A program made the translations under genes and the position numbers. The notes below the pieces were generated by a model that was given only the letters and a program-made list of their open reading frames with translations, searched no databases and was not told the DNA's origin. A stretch of DNA of 64,000 bases from the NCBI RefSeq assembly GCF_004337505.1, contig NZ_SJZI01000042.1:248001-312000 (forward strand), given 5' to 3'. The DNA is from Flaviaestuariibacter flavus (GTDB lineage: Bacteria > Bacteroidota > Bacteroidia > Chitinophagales > Chitinophagaceae). The stretch's first letter is position 1. Each line of letters opens with the position of its first letter. Below, in pieces: positions 1-8,036 of the stretch.

Positions 1-130
1 GGAAGTATCGCTTTCCACCAACAAAAGCTTCGAATGGCGCGAGGTGGTGCACAACGGTCTCTGGGAACCCACCAAGGGAGAAAAGGTGCAGGATATGGGG
101 ATCCGGGGGATGCTGCCGCGGATCCTGTAA
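1..130 (+). CDS. C-terminal end of an unrecognised protein (5' cut by window)
   Basis: An open frame enters at position 2 and ends at the TAA at 128-130, giving the last 42 residues of a protein that ends in GMLPRIL. The codon usage (GC-rich third positions) fits the neighbours and a good terminator follows, so it is probably a real gene end. I do not recognise the family from so short a tail. Confidence 0.5.
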   Translation, partial: EVSLSTNKSFEWREVVHNGLWEPTKGEKVQDMGIRGMLPRIL

Positions 131-173
131 GAATTTCGAATGCCGATCAGGGAATATCGAAATCTGAAATAGT

Positions 174-198
174 AAAACCCGCCGTGAGGCGGGTTTTT
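174..198 (+). terminator. Rho-independent terminator
   Basis: A ten-base arm AAAACCCGCC pairs with GGCGGGTTTT across a GTGA loop and runs into a T tract. It lies 44 bases after the stop of the partial gene and is read on the plus strand. Confidence 0.85.
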
Positions 199-204
199 GC
201 ATGT

Positions 205-332
205 TTCATGTTCAATATTCAATGTTCAATTTTCAAATGAGCCGAACCAAACCTTGTGCCTTGAGCATTGATTGTTGAATATTTCCCTTCTTCGATATTC
301 ACTTTTCGTTATTCATTATTCGATATTCATTG
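205..332. repeat. AT-rich word-like tandem repeats before the sigma gene
   Basis: Two blocks of degenerate short repeats in an otherwise GC-rich window. Block 205-239 repeats TTCAATRTTCAAT-like words; block 289-332 repeats TTCGATATTCA / TTCGTTATTCA words and ends 16 bases before the sigma-factor start codon. The second block is the reverse complement of the CGAATAACGAATA words found at 50991-51030. No gene is visible in it. Confidence 0.6.
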
Positions 333-347
333 CCTTTCTTTGCCGCA

Positions 348-902
348 ATGGCTTTCACCGCACCAGAAGACGCCGAGCTGCTCCGGCAGTTCCGCGAGCC
401 CGCCACCCGCGAGGCGGCCTATACCACGCTCATCCGCAAGTACCAGGAGCGCCTGTACTGGCATGTGCGCCGCATGGTGGTGAGCCACGACGACGCCAAC
501 GACGTGCTCCAGAACGTGTTCATCCGCGTGTGGAATGCGCTCGAGAACTTCAAGGAAGAGTCGCAGCTGTACACCTGGCTGTACCGCATCGCCACCAACG
601 AATGCCTCACCTTTTTGGAGCAGCAGAAGAAGCGCTCCTCGGTATCCTTCGACGATGTGCAGAGCGGCCTTGAAAACCGCGTGCGCGCCGAAACCGGCTT
701 CGACGCCAACAAGCTCGAGTGGAAACTCCAGCTGGCGATCCAGCAGCTGCCGGAAAAACAACGCATCGTGTTTACGCTCCGCTATTACGACGAAATGCCC
801 TACGAGGAGATGAGCCGGGTGCTCGAAACCAGCGAGGGCGCCCTCAAGGCGAGCTATCACCATGCGGCCAAAAAAATAGAGGATTATATCCGGAACCATT
901 AA
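348..902 (+). CDS. RNA polymerase sigma-70 family factor, ECF type
   Basis: A 184-residue protein from the ATG at 348 (a TTG 18 bases upstream is also in frame but lies in repeat DNA). Region 2 covers about residues 25-95, with DDANDVLQNVFIRVW at 48-62 and the TWLYRIATNECL helix after it; region 4 covers about 125-180, with QLPEKQRIVFTLRYYDEM and a SEGALKASYHHA recognition helix. It would direct RNA polymerase to a small regulon. The gene 34 bases downstream encodes a single-pass membrane protein likely to be its partner, and a small secreted protein follows. Such sigma / membrane partner / Spy-like trios are common in Bacteroidota; the link is inference from order. Confidence 0.93.
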   Translation: MAFTAPEDAELLRQFREPATREAAYTTLIRKYQERLYWHVRRMVVSHDDANDVLQNVFIRVWNALENFKEESQLYTWLYRIATNECLTFLEQQKKRSSVSFDDVQSGLENRVRAETGFDANKLEWKLQLAIQQLPEKQRIVFTLRYYDEMPYEEMSRVLETSEGALKASYHHAAKKIEDYIRNH

Positions 903-936
903 ACTTCAAGGCCTTCGGAACGTCTCAACAGGGATT

Positions 937-1626
937 ATGAAAACACGCCAGCATATCATTCAGGAGCTCAGCGCAGCCGGTATTTCCCTCCCGGGAAACC
1001 TGGTGGCGCCGCCCTATGCCGTGCCGGCGGGTTATTTTGAATCCTTCGCCGCCACGGTGCTGGCCCGCATCCGCCGCGAGGCGGCTGCCGCCGAGCTGGA
1101 AGAGCTGTCGCCGCTGCTGGCCGGCATCCCCAAAAAGATGCCGTTTGCAGTGCCGCAGGGCTACTTCGAAGCGCCGGTGCTGCCGGCCGAAGCCGAACTG
1201 CCCGCCAACTGGACGCGCGAGCTGCCCTACACGGTGCCTGCCGGCTACTTCGAAAGCCTGCCGCAGGCCCTGCTGGACCGGGTGGCGCCCAAAGCCAGGG
1301 TGGTGCGGATGCGCCCGGTACGCTGGATGCGCATCGCCTCTGCCGCTGTGGTGGCTGCCGCGATGGCCATCGGCGGCTGGCTGTATACCCGCCCCGCGCA
1401 GAGCCTGGAAGCCAACCCCAAGGCCTGGGTGGAGAAACGCCTCACCGGCGTTCCCGACGGCGACCTGGACGCCTTTATCCAGACCACGGAACCCGCCGCA
1501 GGGCTGGAGCTGGCACAGCGCCCCAAAACGGAGGTGGGCCAGCTACTCCACGACGTAAGCGACACGGAAATGGAGGCTTTCCTCGACCAGGTGCCCACCG
1601 ACGAGTCGCTGCACGGCTTCAATTGA
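937..1626 (+). CDS. Single-pass membrane protein with triple GYFE motif, putative anti-sigma partner
   Basis: A 229-residue protein with a long cytoplasmic N-terminal part, one predicted membrane helix at about 133-151 (after a basic RMRPVRWMR stretch) and a short C-terminal domain. The motif P-[YF]-x-V-P-x-G-Y-F-E occurs three times, near residues 26-35, 69-78 and 97-106, with spacing that does not look like a strict tandem repeat. It follows the ECF sigma gene by 34 bases, so an anti-sigma or sigma-interacting role is plausible, but no canonical zinc-binding anti-sigma domain is visible. The function is inferred from position only. Confidence 0.7.
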   Translation: MKTRQHIIQELSAAGISLPGNLVAPPYAVPAGYFESFAATVLARIRREAAAAELEELSPLLAGIPKKMPFAVPQGYFEAPVLPAEAELPANWTRELPYTVPAGYFESLPQALLDRVAPKARVVRMRPVRWMRIASAAVVAAAMAIGGWLYTRPAQSLEANPKAWVEKRLTGVPDGDLDAFIQTTEPAAGLELAQRPKTEVGQLLHDVSDTEMEAFLDQVPTDESLHGFN

Positions 1627-1695
1627 GAATCGAACTAGCTTTGCCGGGTTCGTGAATGATTTTTGTGTGTAACGGTTAAATACCCGCTCATTGCC

Positions 1696-2103
1696 ATGAA
1701 ACGCTTTATCTACATATTAATCTTCTCCCTGAGTCTCGCCTCCACGGCGAGCGCCCAGCCGGGTGGCCCGGGCGAACGGATCCGGGAGCGCATGCGCGAA
1801 TACCTGCAGAACCGCCTCAGCCTTACCCGCGCCGAATCGGAGCGTTTTACGCCGGTTTTCATCAGCTATTTCAACGAGCTCCGCTCCATCAACCAGCAAT
1901 ACCGCGGCGACCGCCTCGTGCTGCAGCAAAAGATCGTAGACCTCCGCCTCCGCTACCGCGACCAGTTTCGTCCCATCATGGGCGAAAAGCGCTCGAACGA
2001 CATCTTCGTGTACGAGCACGACTTCGTGGATGAGGTAAAGCGCATCCGGGAAGAACGGATGCAGAACCGGCTCGATAACGACCGCACGGGAAAAAGATTT
2101 TAA
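1696..2103 (+). CDS. Small secreted Spy/CpxP-like helical protein
   Basis: A 135-residue protein starting at the ATG at 1696. A signal peptide (MKRFIYILIFSLSLASTASAQ) is followed by a highly charged, arginine-rich helical domain with an LSLTRAESERFTPVF segment reminiscent of the LTxxQ motif of periplasmic Spy/CpxP chaperones. A periplasmic sensor or chaperone role under the upstream sigma factor would fit. The similarity is at the level of composition and helical pattern, so the family call is tentative. Confidence 0.6.
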   Translation: MKRFIYILIFSLSLASTASAQPGGPGERIRERMREYLQNRLSLTRAESERFTPVFISYFNELRSINQQYRGDRLVLQQKIVDLRLRYRDQFRPIMGEKRSNDIFVYEHDFVDEVKRIREERMQNRLDNDRTGKRF

Positions 2104-2180
2104 CCGGCCGTTGCTACGAAAGACAATTTCTCCTATATTTGGAATTGGTGTTTTTCATAGGTTAGCAACGGCCGGCTCTT
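2104..2180 (+). terminator. Perfect 13-bp inverted repeat with long loop and T tract
   Basis: CCGGCCGTTGCTA at 2104-2116, directly after the stop codon, pairs perfectly with TAGCAACGGCCGG at 2163-2175, followed by CTCTTTTT. The loop is 46 nt, unusually long for an intrinsic terminator. It is probably the 3' end of the sigma operon, or a structured 3' element. Confidence 0.6.
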
Positions 2181-2541
2181 TTTAGGGCAGGCCTTTTTTC
2201 TTTTTTAGCATTTCCTTCACATTTCCTGTACGAGCTCATCGCTCCAAAGTCAAGCCCGGCAAGGGTTTTAGCGAACAGTTTCCCCCGCTTCATTTTCATC
2301 CGTTCCGGCCTTCCAACGCAATTTTTTACCGGCTTTGTACGTTGTCGTTCCTGGGCAGCCCAGCGTTCCGAACCTGCCCGCAGGGGGGCAAACGGCGTCT
2401 CCGGCCGGCATTTTTTTCACTTTTTTTAAAAAATTTTTAAGATTTCCGGGCAGCCCTAATTTCTCAATGCCGGGATAAAGGGGATGCAAAAGCCATCCGG
2501 TACATCCGGGGGAATCAGACGGGAATATGCTCAAGTTCCGG
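2181..2541. other. Intergenic stretch without a recognisable gene
   Basis: About 360 bases between the plus-strand sigma operon and the convergent minus-strand surface protein. It contains a T/A-rich run near 2410-2450 flanked by GC-rich segments. I see no convincing coding frame, RNA gene or clear repeat here. Confidence 0.5.
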
Positions 2542-4557
2542 TTAGCGGATGAGCAGTACGGTTCCTTTACGGAAGACGGATTTCCCGGTATCGCGCTCCA
2601 CGTAGCGCACCAGCCAGGCATAAACACCCGTAGGCTGTTCTATGGCGCCGATCTTGCCATCCCAGCCTTCCTTCCAGTTATTGCTTTTGAAAACGAGCCC
2701 GCCCCAGCGGTTGTACACGGCAAACTCAAAGTTGAGCGCCTTCACCGCATTGAGCACGTGGAAGCGGTCGTTGCGACCGTCGTTGTTGGGGGTAAAGGCA
2801 TTGGGCACATCCACGAAGCAGCTGTTGTAAACCGTGATGCGCTTGCGCACCGCGTCGGTGCAGTTGAAGGAGTCGGTAATCTGCAGGTCGATCCAGTAGG
2901 ACGTGGCCCGGGGCGGGGCGCTGTAAAGGGGCATCGGCGTTTGCTCATTGGAAGAGGTGCCGTTGCCGAAGGTCCACCAGAAACGCAGCGCGCGGCCCAC
3001 CGAGGTATTGGTGATGGCGATGAACTCATCCGGGCACTGGTCTTCGAACACCTCGAAGCCGGCCTTGCGGTAGTTAACGAGGCCAATGGTGGTGCGGGCG
3101 GTATCGGAGCAAAACCCGTTGCTGACCACGAGGCGCACCTTCTTCTCCACGTCGAAATCCGTATAGTAGGCCACTGCGTTTTGCGTAGCGGCAGTCTGGC
3201 CCTGGTCGAGGTCCCACTGCCAGCTGTTGATGCGGTTGCCGCCGGGGTGGGCGAAAGACACCGTGTCGCGCTGGCAGCCGTAAGCAATGCTGTAGCTGAA
3301 GTCGGCATTGACCGTGTCAAGCACGCTGAACGTCAGCACTGCGCCCGGGGGCGTGGGCTCGCCGCACTCGTCGGTGATCGGGTTGCCGTCGCTGCCCTGC
3401 TGGAGGCGGAGCTGGAAGGTTCCTTCCTGCTGCAGCGGCGCTGTCAGGGTGATCACAATCTCTTTGCTGAGACCGTTGGAGCTGGCGCAGGCGGCGCCAC
3501 TGATGCTTACCGGGTAGGTTCCGGTAATGCTGAAGTCGGATCCATCGGGCGCGATCGAGCTACAGAGCATCGGGCGCTTGAACACAAGCCGCAACTGCCT
3601 GGGGGCGCAGGACAGGGGCGCCAGGCTGTCCATCGGAGTAAAGGTGCGTGGCAGCAGCACGAAGTCGAGCTTGTCGGTTTCGGGAATGCCACGGTCGCAG
3701 ATATCAAGAATGGTGTTGTTGTCGGAGCCGTTGCGGATGCCGAGGCTGTAGTTGCCGGGATTGAGGAAGGTGGAAAGACGCAGCTCCACCGAGTCGGTAT
3801 CGAAGCCCGTGCTGCAGCCGATGGCGGTTGCCGACACAACGGTAGCCACCGACGGGGTGATGAAGAACTCGCTTCCCGAAGCCGTGACGCTGCTGCACTT
3901 CATGCCCTTATTGAGCTTTACCCGCAGGATGTCGCCTCCGCAGGAAGCCTCCACAGCCTTGAGGCGGGGCAGGGTATTGTCAGTAATGACGGCCGTGCCG
4001 CCGCCAAAGGAAAGGGAGTAGCCCGCATCGGTGGGGGTGAAGTGCGATACCAGCAGCAGGTAATTGTGGCCGGCTTCGATCACCGGCATGCGGTTGAAGG
4101 TGGGATTGGGCTCGCCGCAATCCACGAACTGCGCGGTGCCCTGGGCACGGGTGCCGGTGGCGCCAGGCTCGGAGCTCCAGTTGTCGGAAATCGTCAGGGC
4201 CGCATTTGCGAAGATCTGGTTGGGATCCTGGTTGGTAACGTCGAACAGGGCCCAGTCGTAATCTTCCCGCTGGTCGTTGGGGTTGATGATGAAGCCGAGG
4301 GTGCCGGAAACGTAGCAGGTAAACTTATAATAGAAGGGGTTGATGTCGGTGAGCGTGTTATTGCCCGGGCAGTGTTGCTTGGCCATACGGAAACCGCCGC
4401 ACTGGGGCACCGTGGTCTGGGCAAAGGTGGTGGTGCCGCAAACCGGGAAGGCGCTCCGGGGCGTCTGGCCCGGCGTGGTACAGTTCGTCTGCGCCAGCAG
4501 CAGCAGCGGAAACAGCAGCACGGGAAGCAAGAGCGCGGCGCGAGTGGTTTTGGTCAT
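2542..4557 (-). CDS. Secreted protein with PKD-like domain and T9SS type B sorting domain
   Basis: A 671-residue protein from the ATG at 4557 (an upstream in-frame extension lacks signal-peptide character). The signal peptide is MTKTTRAALLLPVLLFPLLLLAQ. The middle contains several beta-rich Ig-like units with paired cysteines, then a PKD-like domain at about residues 415-490 (NSWQWDLDQG, VRLVVSNGFCSD). The C-terminus is the gliding-motility-associated type: VDVPNAFTPNNDGRND, then VYNRWGGLVF, GWDGK and TGVYAWLVRY, ending KGTVLLIR. This directs export by the type IX secretion system and attachment to the cell surface. An adhesin-like role is inference. Confidence 0.88.
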   Translation of the reverse strand: MTKTTRAALLLPVLLFPLLLLAQTNCTTPGQTPRSAFPVCGTTTFAQTTVPQCGGFRMAKQHCPGNNTLTDINPFYYKFTCYVSGTLGFIINPNDQREDYDWALFDVTNQDPNQIFANAALTISDNWSSEPGATGTRAQGTAQFVDCGEPNPTFNRMPVIEAGHNYLLLVSHFTPTDAGYSLSFGGGTAVITDNTLPRLKAVEASCGGDILRVKLNKGMKCSSVTASGSEFFITPSVATVVSATAIGCSTGFDTDSVELRLSTFLNPGNYSLGIRNGSDNNTILDICDRGIPETDKLDFVLLPRTFTPMDSLAPLSCAPRQLRLVFKRPMLCSSIAPDGSDFSITGTYPVSISGAACASSNGLSKEIVITLTAPLQQEGTFQLRLQQGSDGNPITDECGEPTPPGAVLTFSVLDTVNADFSYSIAYGCQRDTVSFAHPGGNRINSWQWDLDQGQTAATQNAVAYYTDFDVEKKVRLVVSNGFCSDTARTTIGLVNYRKAGFEVFEDQCPDEFIAITNTSVGRALRFWWTFGNGTSSNEQTPMPLYSAPPRATSYWIDLQITDSFNCTDAVRKRITVYNSCFVDVPNAFTPNNDGRNDRFHVLNAVKALNFEFAVYNRWGGLVFKSNNWKEGWDGKIGAIEQPTGVYAWLVRYVERDTGKSVFRKGTVLLIR

Positions 4558-4564
4558 GTCTGGG

Positions 4565-4573
4565 GCAAATATC
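4565..4573 (-). promoter_or_regulatory. Possible -7 box for the T9SS type B gene
   Basis: On the minus strand the sequence reads GATATTTGC just upstream of the start codon at 4557, one base off the Bacteroidota consensus TAnnTTTGC. No clear -33 TTTG was seen at the expected distance, so this is weak. Confidence 0.3.
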
Positions 4574-4636
4574 CGATGCCTGCTTCTAAGACATTGTGAA
4601 ATCGGAAAGCGTGGCATGGATGCCGCGCGAAATGTC

Positions 4637-5059
4637 TTATTCGATGATCTGGACGTTGAAACGGTTGCGGATCAGGTAGGTGGTCAGCATCGACCGCATC
4701 AGCTCCACCGGGATGCCGAGGTAAAGGGCGCAGGCGCCCAGTTGCTCAGAGCTGCTTTCCGGCAGCTGGCCGGCATCGGTCATGAGCTCGCAGATCATGG
4801 CAAACAGCGTTTCGCGGAAGTCGGGGGTGATAAGGGGGGCGGCGCTTTCAACCACGGTCCGGGCGCCATCGCTGGTATAGGCCTGCAGGGCTTTCGAGGA
4901 AAGCTCGGTGAGGTCGTGGCCGCGGAAGCGCGAGCACAGCACCAGCATGCGCGACAGCTGCTCGATGCGGGCCTCGCCCGGCTGTGCATCCTGCTGAAAG
5001 AGGCAGGCAAATAAGATGGCTACGGCGGCTTCCTGCTCGGTTTGAAGGGTGGCGTTCAT
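4637..5059 (-). CDS. TerB-like small helical protein
   Basis: A 140-residue all-helical, acidic protein without signal peptide or membrane segment. The N-terminal part (AVAILFACLFQQDAQPGEARIEQLSRML) resembles the opening of TerB/DUF533-type domains, where a short acidic turn follows the first helix. It stands alone between a T9SS protein and a membrane acyltransferase, both on the same strand. The family assignment rests on pattern only; no enzymatic function can be proposed. Confidence 0.6.
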   Translation of the reverse strand: MNATLQTEQEAAVAILFACLFQQDAQPGEARIEQLSRMLVLCSRFRGHDLTELSSKALQAYTSDGARTVVESAAPLITPDFRETLFAMICELMTDAGQLPESSSEQLGACALYLGIPVELMRSMLTTYLIRNRFNVQIIE

Positions 5060-5160
5060 GAGGCGAATATAGTGCGCTGGTGTGCTAGATTGCGTGTATG
5101 CTTGCGGAAGGAAAAAGGAACCGCGATTCGATGGATCGGCAAAGGGGGCGCTACCGGCGC

Positions 5161-5196
5161 GCTAACCCACTAGCCTGCTAACCCACCAGCCCGCTG
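5161..5196. repeat. Word-like repeat abutting a stop codon
   Basis: GCTAACCCACTAGCCT is followed by GCTAACCCACCAGCCC, a degenerate 16-base tandem pair. It ends one base before the stop codon of the minus-strand acyltransferase gene. It belongs to the set of boundary repeats described for this window. Confidence 0.6.
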
Positions 5197-5197
5197 T

Positions 5198-6460
5198 CTA
5201 CACTTTAATATAGATCTTCTTGCGGTCGAGCCAGTAGCAGATCGCCCACATAAACAGGATGACGGTGAGGGCGAAAAGGAGGGAGCCGACGCGCGGGTCG
5301 CCGGGGAGAAACTTGTAGACCTTGTCGTAAAGGAAGTTCCAGGGGTTGGTGTACACCGGCGCGCCCTTGTCGTTGGTGCCGTTGGGAATGCGGAGCAGGC
5401 GCAGGCCGCGCGGGAGGAAGGCGCTCAGGGCGAAAACAAACAGCGCGTTCTTACCGAATACGTCGAAAAAGCGCGTCCACCGGCCCCGCATTCCGCGTAC
5501 TTCAATCGCATAGATAAGGGTGCCGAGCACGAGGATGGCCATGCCGGTGGTGGCGGTTACATAAGAGGAGGTCCAGATGCGCTTGTTGACCGGGAATACC
5601 TGGTCCCACACGTAGCCCATTACCAGCATGCCCACCCCGGTAACAAAGAGGCCGGTAAGCGTGCGGTAGAGGCTGTTGGTGGCTGCTGCCGGGTCGGCGT
5701 TGCCGGGTACCGGGCGGGTGGCGTTGATGATATAGTCGCCCACGAGGTAGCCGAAGATCACCTGGCTGATGGCGGGCAGGGTGCTGCCGAGGCCTTCGGG
5801 GTCGAAGATCTGCGGTACCCCTTCCCAGGTTTCCCGGTTATACATATGGGGTACGCCCAGCACGGCCCGGTCGATGGCGGTGCCGAAGAACCCGGGCATG
5901 GTGTAGTCGCCCAGGGAAAAGCAGAGCGCCCAGTAGGCCAGGAGGAAGAGCATGCCCACGAACAGGGCGCCCCGCGGCTTCAGGTAATAGATGATGACCG
6001 ATGCAAGGAGGTAGCAGATGGCGATCCGCTGGAGCACGCCCAGGATCCGGATACCGTAGAGCTGTTCGGTGCCCATTTTGATCCCGGCCACCGAGTCCTG
6101 CGCCGGGCCGGTCCAGGTCCAGCCGGTGCCCACCAGCACATCATTTTGCCAGCGTACGAAGGGCCACCAATTGAGGAAGAGGCCGATGGCGAAGATGAGG
6201 GCGCTGCGTTTGAGCACCTTGCGCCAGAAGGCGGCGTCGCCCGCCGCGGCAAAGCGCGGCATCACGAAGGCCATGGCGTTGCCCACGGCAAAGAGGAAGA
6301 ACGGGAAGACGAGGTCGGTGGGGGTGAGGCCATGCCACTCGGCGTGCTCGAGGGGGCCGTAGATATGCCCCCAGGAGCCCGGGTTGTTGACCAGGATCAT
6401 CAGGGCGACGGTGGCGCCGCGGAACACGTCGAGGGAATAAAAGCGGGGGGTGGAACTCAT
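5198..6460 (-). CDS. HGSNAT-like membrane acyltransferase (DUF5009 type)
   Basis: A 420-residue polytopic inner-membrane protein with about 10-11 hydrophobic helices. The N-terminus carries the family signature: RFYSLDVFRGATVALMILVN, then HAEWHGLTPTDLVFPFFLFAVG. Proteins of this kind resemble heparan-alpha-glucosaminide N-acetyltransferase and are thought to move acetyl groups from cytoplasmic acetyl-CoA to sugars across the membrane. The conserved His in the HAEWHG segment is present. In Bacteroidota such genes often accompany glycan catabolism; here the gene stands alone, so the substrate is unknown. The start is the ATG at 6460. Confidence 0.85.
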   Translation of the reverse strand: MSSTPRFYSLDVFRGATVALMILVNNPGSWGHIYGPLEHAEWHGLTPTDLVFPFFLFAVGNAMAFVMPRFAAAGDAAFWRKVLKRSALIFAIGLFLNWWPFVRWQNDVLVGTGWTWTGPAQDSVAGIKMGTEQLYGIRILGVLQRIAICYLLASVIIYYLKPRGALFVGMLFLLAYWALCFSLGDYTMPGFFGTAIDRAVLGVPHMYNRETWEGVPQIFDPEGLGSTLPAISQVIFGYLVGDYIINATRPVPGNADPAAATNSLYRTLTGLFVTGVGMLVMGYVWDQVFPVNKRIWTSSYVTATTGMAILVLGTLIYAIEVRGMRGRWTRFFDVFGKNALFVFALSAFLPRGLRLLRIPNGTNDKGAPVYTNPWNFLYDKVYKFLPGDPRVGSLLFALTVILFMWAICYWLDRKKIYIKV

Positions 6461-6622
6461 GGGCTTTTTCTTCGCCTAAAGATAAGGCGCCCCGGCCGGA
6501 AAAGGGGCGCTCAACCAGGGGCGTTAGCCTGTATCCTGCTCAGTATCAGGCACTAATCCGGCACCCCTCCAAAATGCCCGGATTTTTTAATAACTAATTC
6601 ATAATCTGTATTTTTTAGGTAA

Positions 6623-6653
6623 TTGTCAGTCACACGGCAAAGCCTATATTTGC
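6623..6653 (+). promoter_or_regulatory. Bacteroidota-type promoter of the polysaccharide locus
   Basis: A TTG at 6623-6625 and TATATTTGC at 6645-6653 are spaced by 19 bases, matching the TTTG-N19/20-TAnnTTTG pattern of the major sigma factor in this phylum. It lies about 85 bases upstream of the UpxY-like gene, leaving an untranslated leader with a hairpin. Confidence 0.75.
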
Positions 6654-6666
6654 ACCTCCTTAACCG

Positions 6667-6706
6667 CTCAGAGCCTGCCATTTTTTTAAAAAAAGATGGG
6701 ACTGAG
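6667..6706 (+). promoter_or_regulatory. Leader hairpin ahead of the UpxY-like gene
   Basis: In the leader, CTCAG (6667-6671) can pair with CTGAG (6702-6706), and CCATTTTTTT (6678-6687) with AAAAAAA-G-ATGG (6688-6699). In capsule operons of Bacteroides, UpxY proteins act on the 5' leader to prevent early termination; this structure is a candidate target or attenuator. Its function is inferred. Confidence 0.5.
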
Positions 6707-6736
6707 GTGGCGAAGCTTTGCCCTAAACAATTGATA

Positions 6737-7243
6737 ATGAGTTTGAAATGGTATGCTATTTATACCCGGCCGCGCTGGGAGAAAAAAGTGCATCACCTGT
6801 TGTTGCAGAAAGGGATCGAAAGTTATTGTCCTCTCAACAAGGTTCACCGCAAGTGGAGTGACCGGATCAAGCTCATCGAGGAGCCCCTTTTCAAAAGCTA
6901 TGTTTTCGTGCGCATCGCCGAAGAGCAGCGTACGGAAGTGCGCATGACCAGCGGTGTGGTCAATTTCGTGTATTGGGACAGCAAGCCCGCCATTATCCGC
7001 GACCGGGAGATCCATACCATCAAGAAATTCCTGGATGAACACCTCGATGTGGAGGTGGTGAAGGTGGACTGGCAGCCCGATCAGAAAGTGATGGTGACCG
7101 CCGGCCCGCTCATGAATGCCGAGGGCCGCGTCGTCCAGGTTCACGGCAAAACCGTTAAAGTGCTGATCGAAAGCCTCGGCTACCTGCTGCTGGCACACGT
7201 GGACAAGAACAAAATCATTTCCCTGCAATCTGCTAAAGTCTAG
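6737..7243 (+). CDS. NusG-like transcription antiterminator of the UpxY/RfaH group
   Basis: A 168-residue protein starting at the ATG at 6737, where the NusG N-terminal fold begins (MSLKWYAIYTRPRWEKKVHH). The NGN domain covers about residues 1-105 (YCPLNKVHRKWSDR, LFKSYVFVRI) and a KOW-type domain follows (VMVTAGPLMNAEGRVVQVHG). Specialised NusG paralogues of this kind open long capsule or O-antigen operons and keep RNA polymerase from terminating inside them. Being first gene of a roughly 39-kb locus, 4 bases from the export gene, it is very likely the operon-specific elongation factor. Confidence 0.9.
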   Translation: MSLKWYAIYTRPRWEKKVHHLLLQKGIESYCPLNKVHRKWSDRIKLIEEPLFKSYVFVRIAEEQRTEVRMTSGVVNFVYWDSKPAIIRDREIHTIKKFLDEHLDVEVVKVDWQPDQKVMVTAGPLMNAEGRVVQVHGKTVKVLIESLGYLLLAHVDKNKIISLQSAKV

Positions 7244-7247
7244 GCAT

Positions 7248-8015
7248 ATGCGATTTTTTTACTATATATTTGCCCTCGCTTTCCTCGCTTCCTGTGCTCC
7301 CCGGAAACCGATTTACAATTACCTCCAGGAGATCAAGGATACGAGCTTCCGCAAAACGGCCTTTATTGCCGAGCCGGTAATTCAGAAGAACGACCTGCTG
7401 ACCATCAAGATCACGAGTGCGAGCCTCGATCCGAAAGCCGACCAGCCTTACAACCAGTCGGCCGTAAGCCAGGGCAGCACCCTGGCCCAGGAGCCCGGTT
7501 ACCTTGTGGATGTGAACGGTGATATCCTGATGCCGCGCCTCGGTAAGGTGCATGCGGAAGGACTGACGAAAAGCGAGCTGGAACGTACGATCCGCGCCAA
7601 GCTGGTCAACACCAACCAGCTCACCGACCCTACGGTGTCGATCCGCTTCCTCAACTTCCGCATCACGGTGCTGGGGGAGGTGGCCTCACCCGGGGTGCTG
7701 ACGATCGCTTCCGAGCGGGTCACCATCCTGGAGGCGGTGGGCCTTTCGGGCGGTATCACGGAGTTCGGCTCCATCCGGCGCGTTCGCGTGCTGCGCGAAA
7801 CCAACGGGGTTCGGGAAACAGGTTTCCTGGACCTGACGTCGAAGGACATTTTTGAATCACGGTTTTACCAGATGCAGCAAAACGATGTGGTGCTGGTAGA
7901 CCAGACAGAATATAAAGTGAAGCTGGCCGAGCAGCAACGTCTTACCCAGCAGATCACTTTCGGTCTGGCCATACTTACCAGTACGGCCATCCTGCTTAAC
8001 TTTTTCAGGAAATAA
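7248..8015 (+). CDS. Outer-membrane polysaccharide export lipoprotein, Wza/BexD family
   Basis: A 255-residue protein with a lipoprotein signal ending LASC, so Cys16 is the likely lipid anchor. A polysaccharide-export (Poly_export) domain spans about residues 45-130 (DLLTIKITSAS, GYLVDVNGDILMPRLGKV), followed by an SLBB domain at about 135-225 (VLGEVASPGVLTI, LEAVGLSGGITEFG). A C-terminal hydrophobic helix precedes FFRK, as in many Bacteroidota homologues. It should form the outer-membrane export channel working with the downstream Wzc-like kinase. Confidence 0.92.
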   Translation: MRFFYYIFALAFLASCAPRKPIYNYLQEIKDTSFRKTAFIAEPVIQKNDLLTIKITSASLDPKADQPYNQSAVSQGSTLAQEPGYLVDVNGDILMPRLGKVHAEGLTKSELERTIRAKLVNTNQLTDPTVSIRFLNFRITVLGEVASPGVLTIASERVTILEAVGLSGGITEFGSIRRVRVLRETNGVRETGFLDLTSKDIFESRFYQMQQNDVVLVDQTEYKVKLAEQQRLTQQITFGLAILTSTAILLNFFRK

Positions 8016-8036
8016 CCCAAACCCAGAAACAACACC

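Noticed and set aside
2527..4599. A 690-residue plus-strand frame covering the surface-protein gene
   Set aside because: It mirrors the minus-strand T9SS gene, has no signal peptide or domain, and is a typical high-GC antisense frame.
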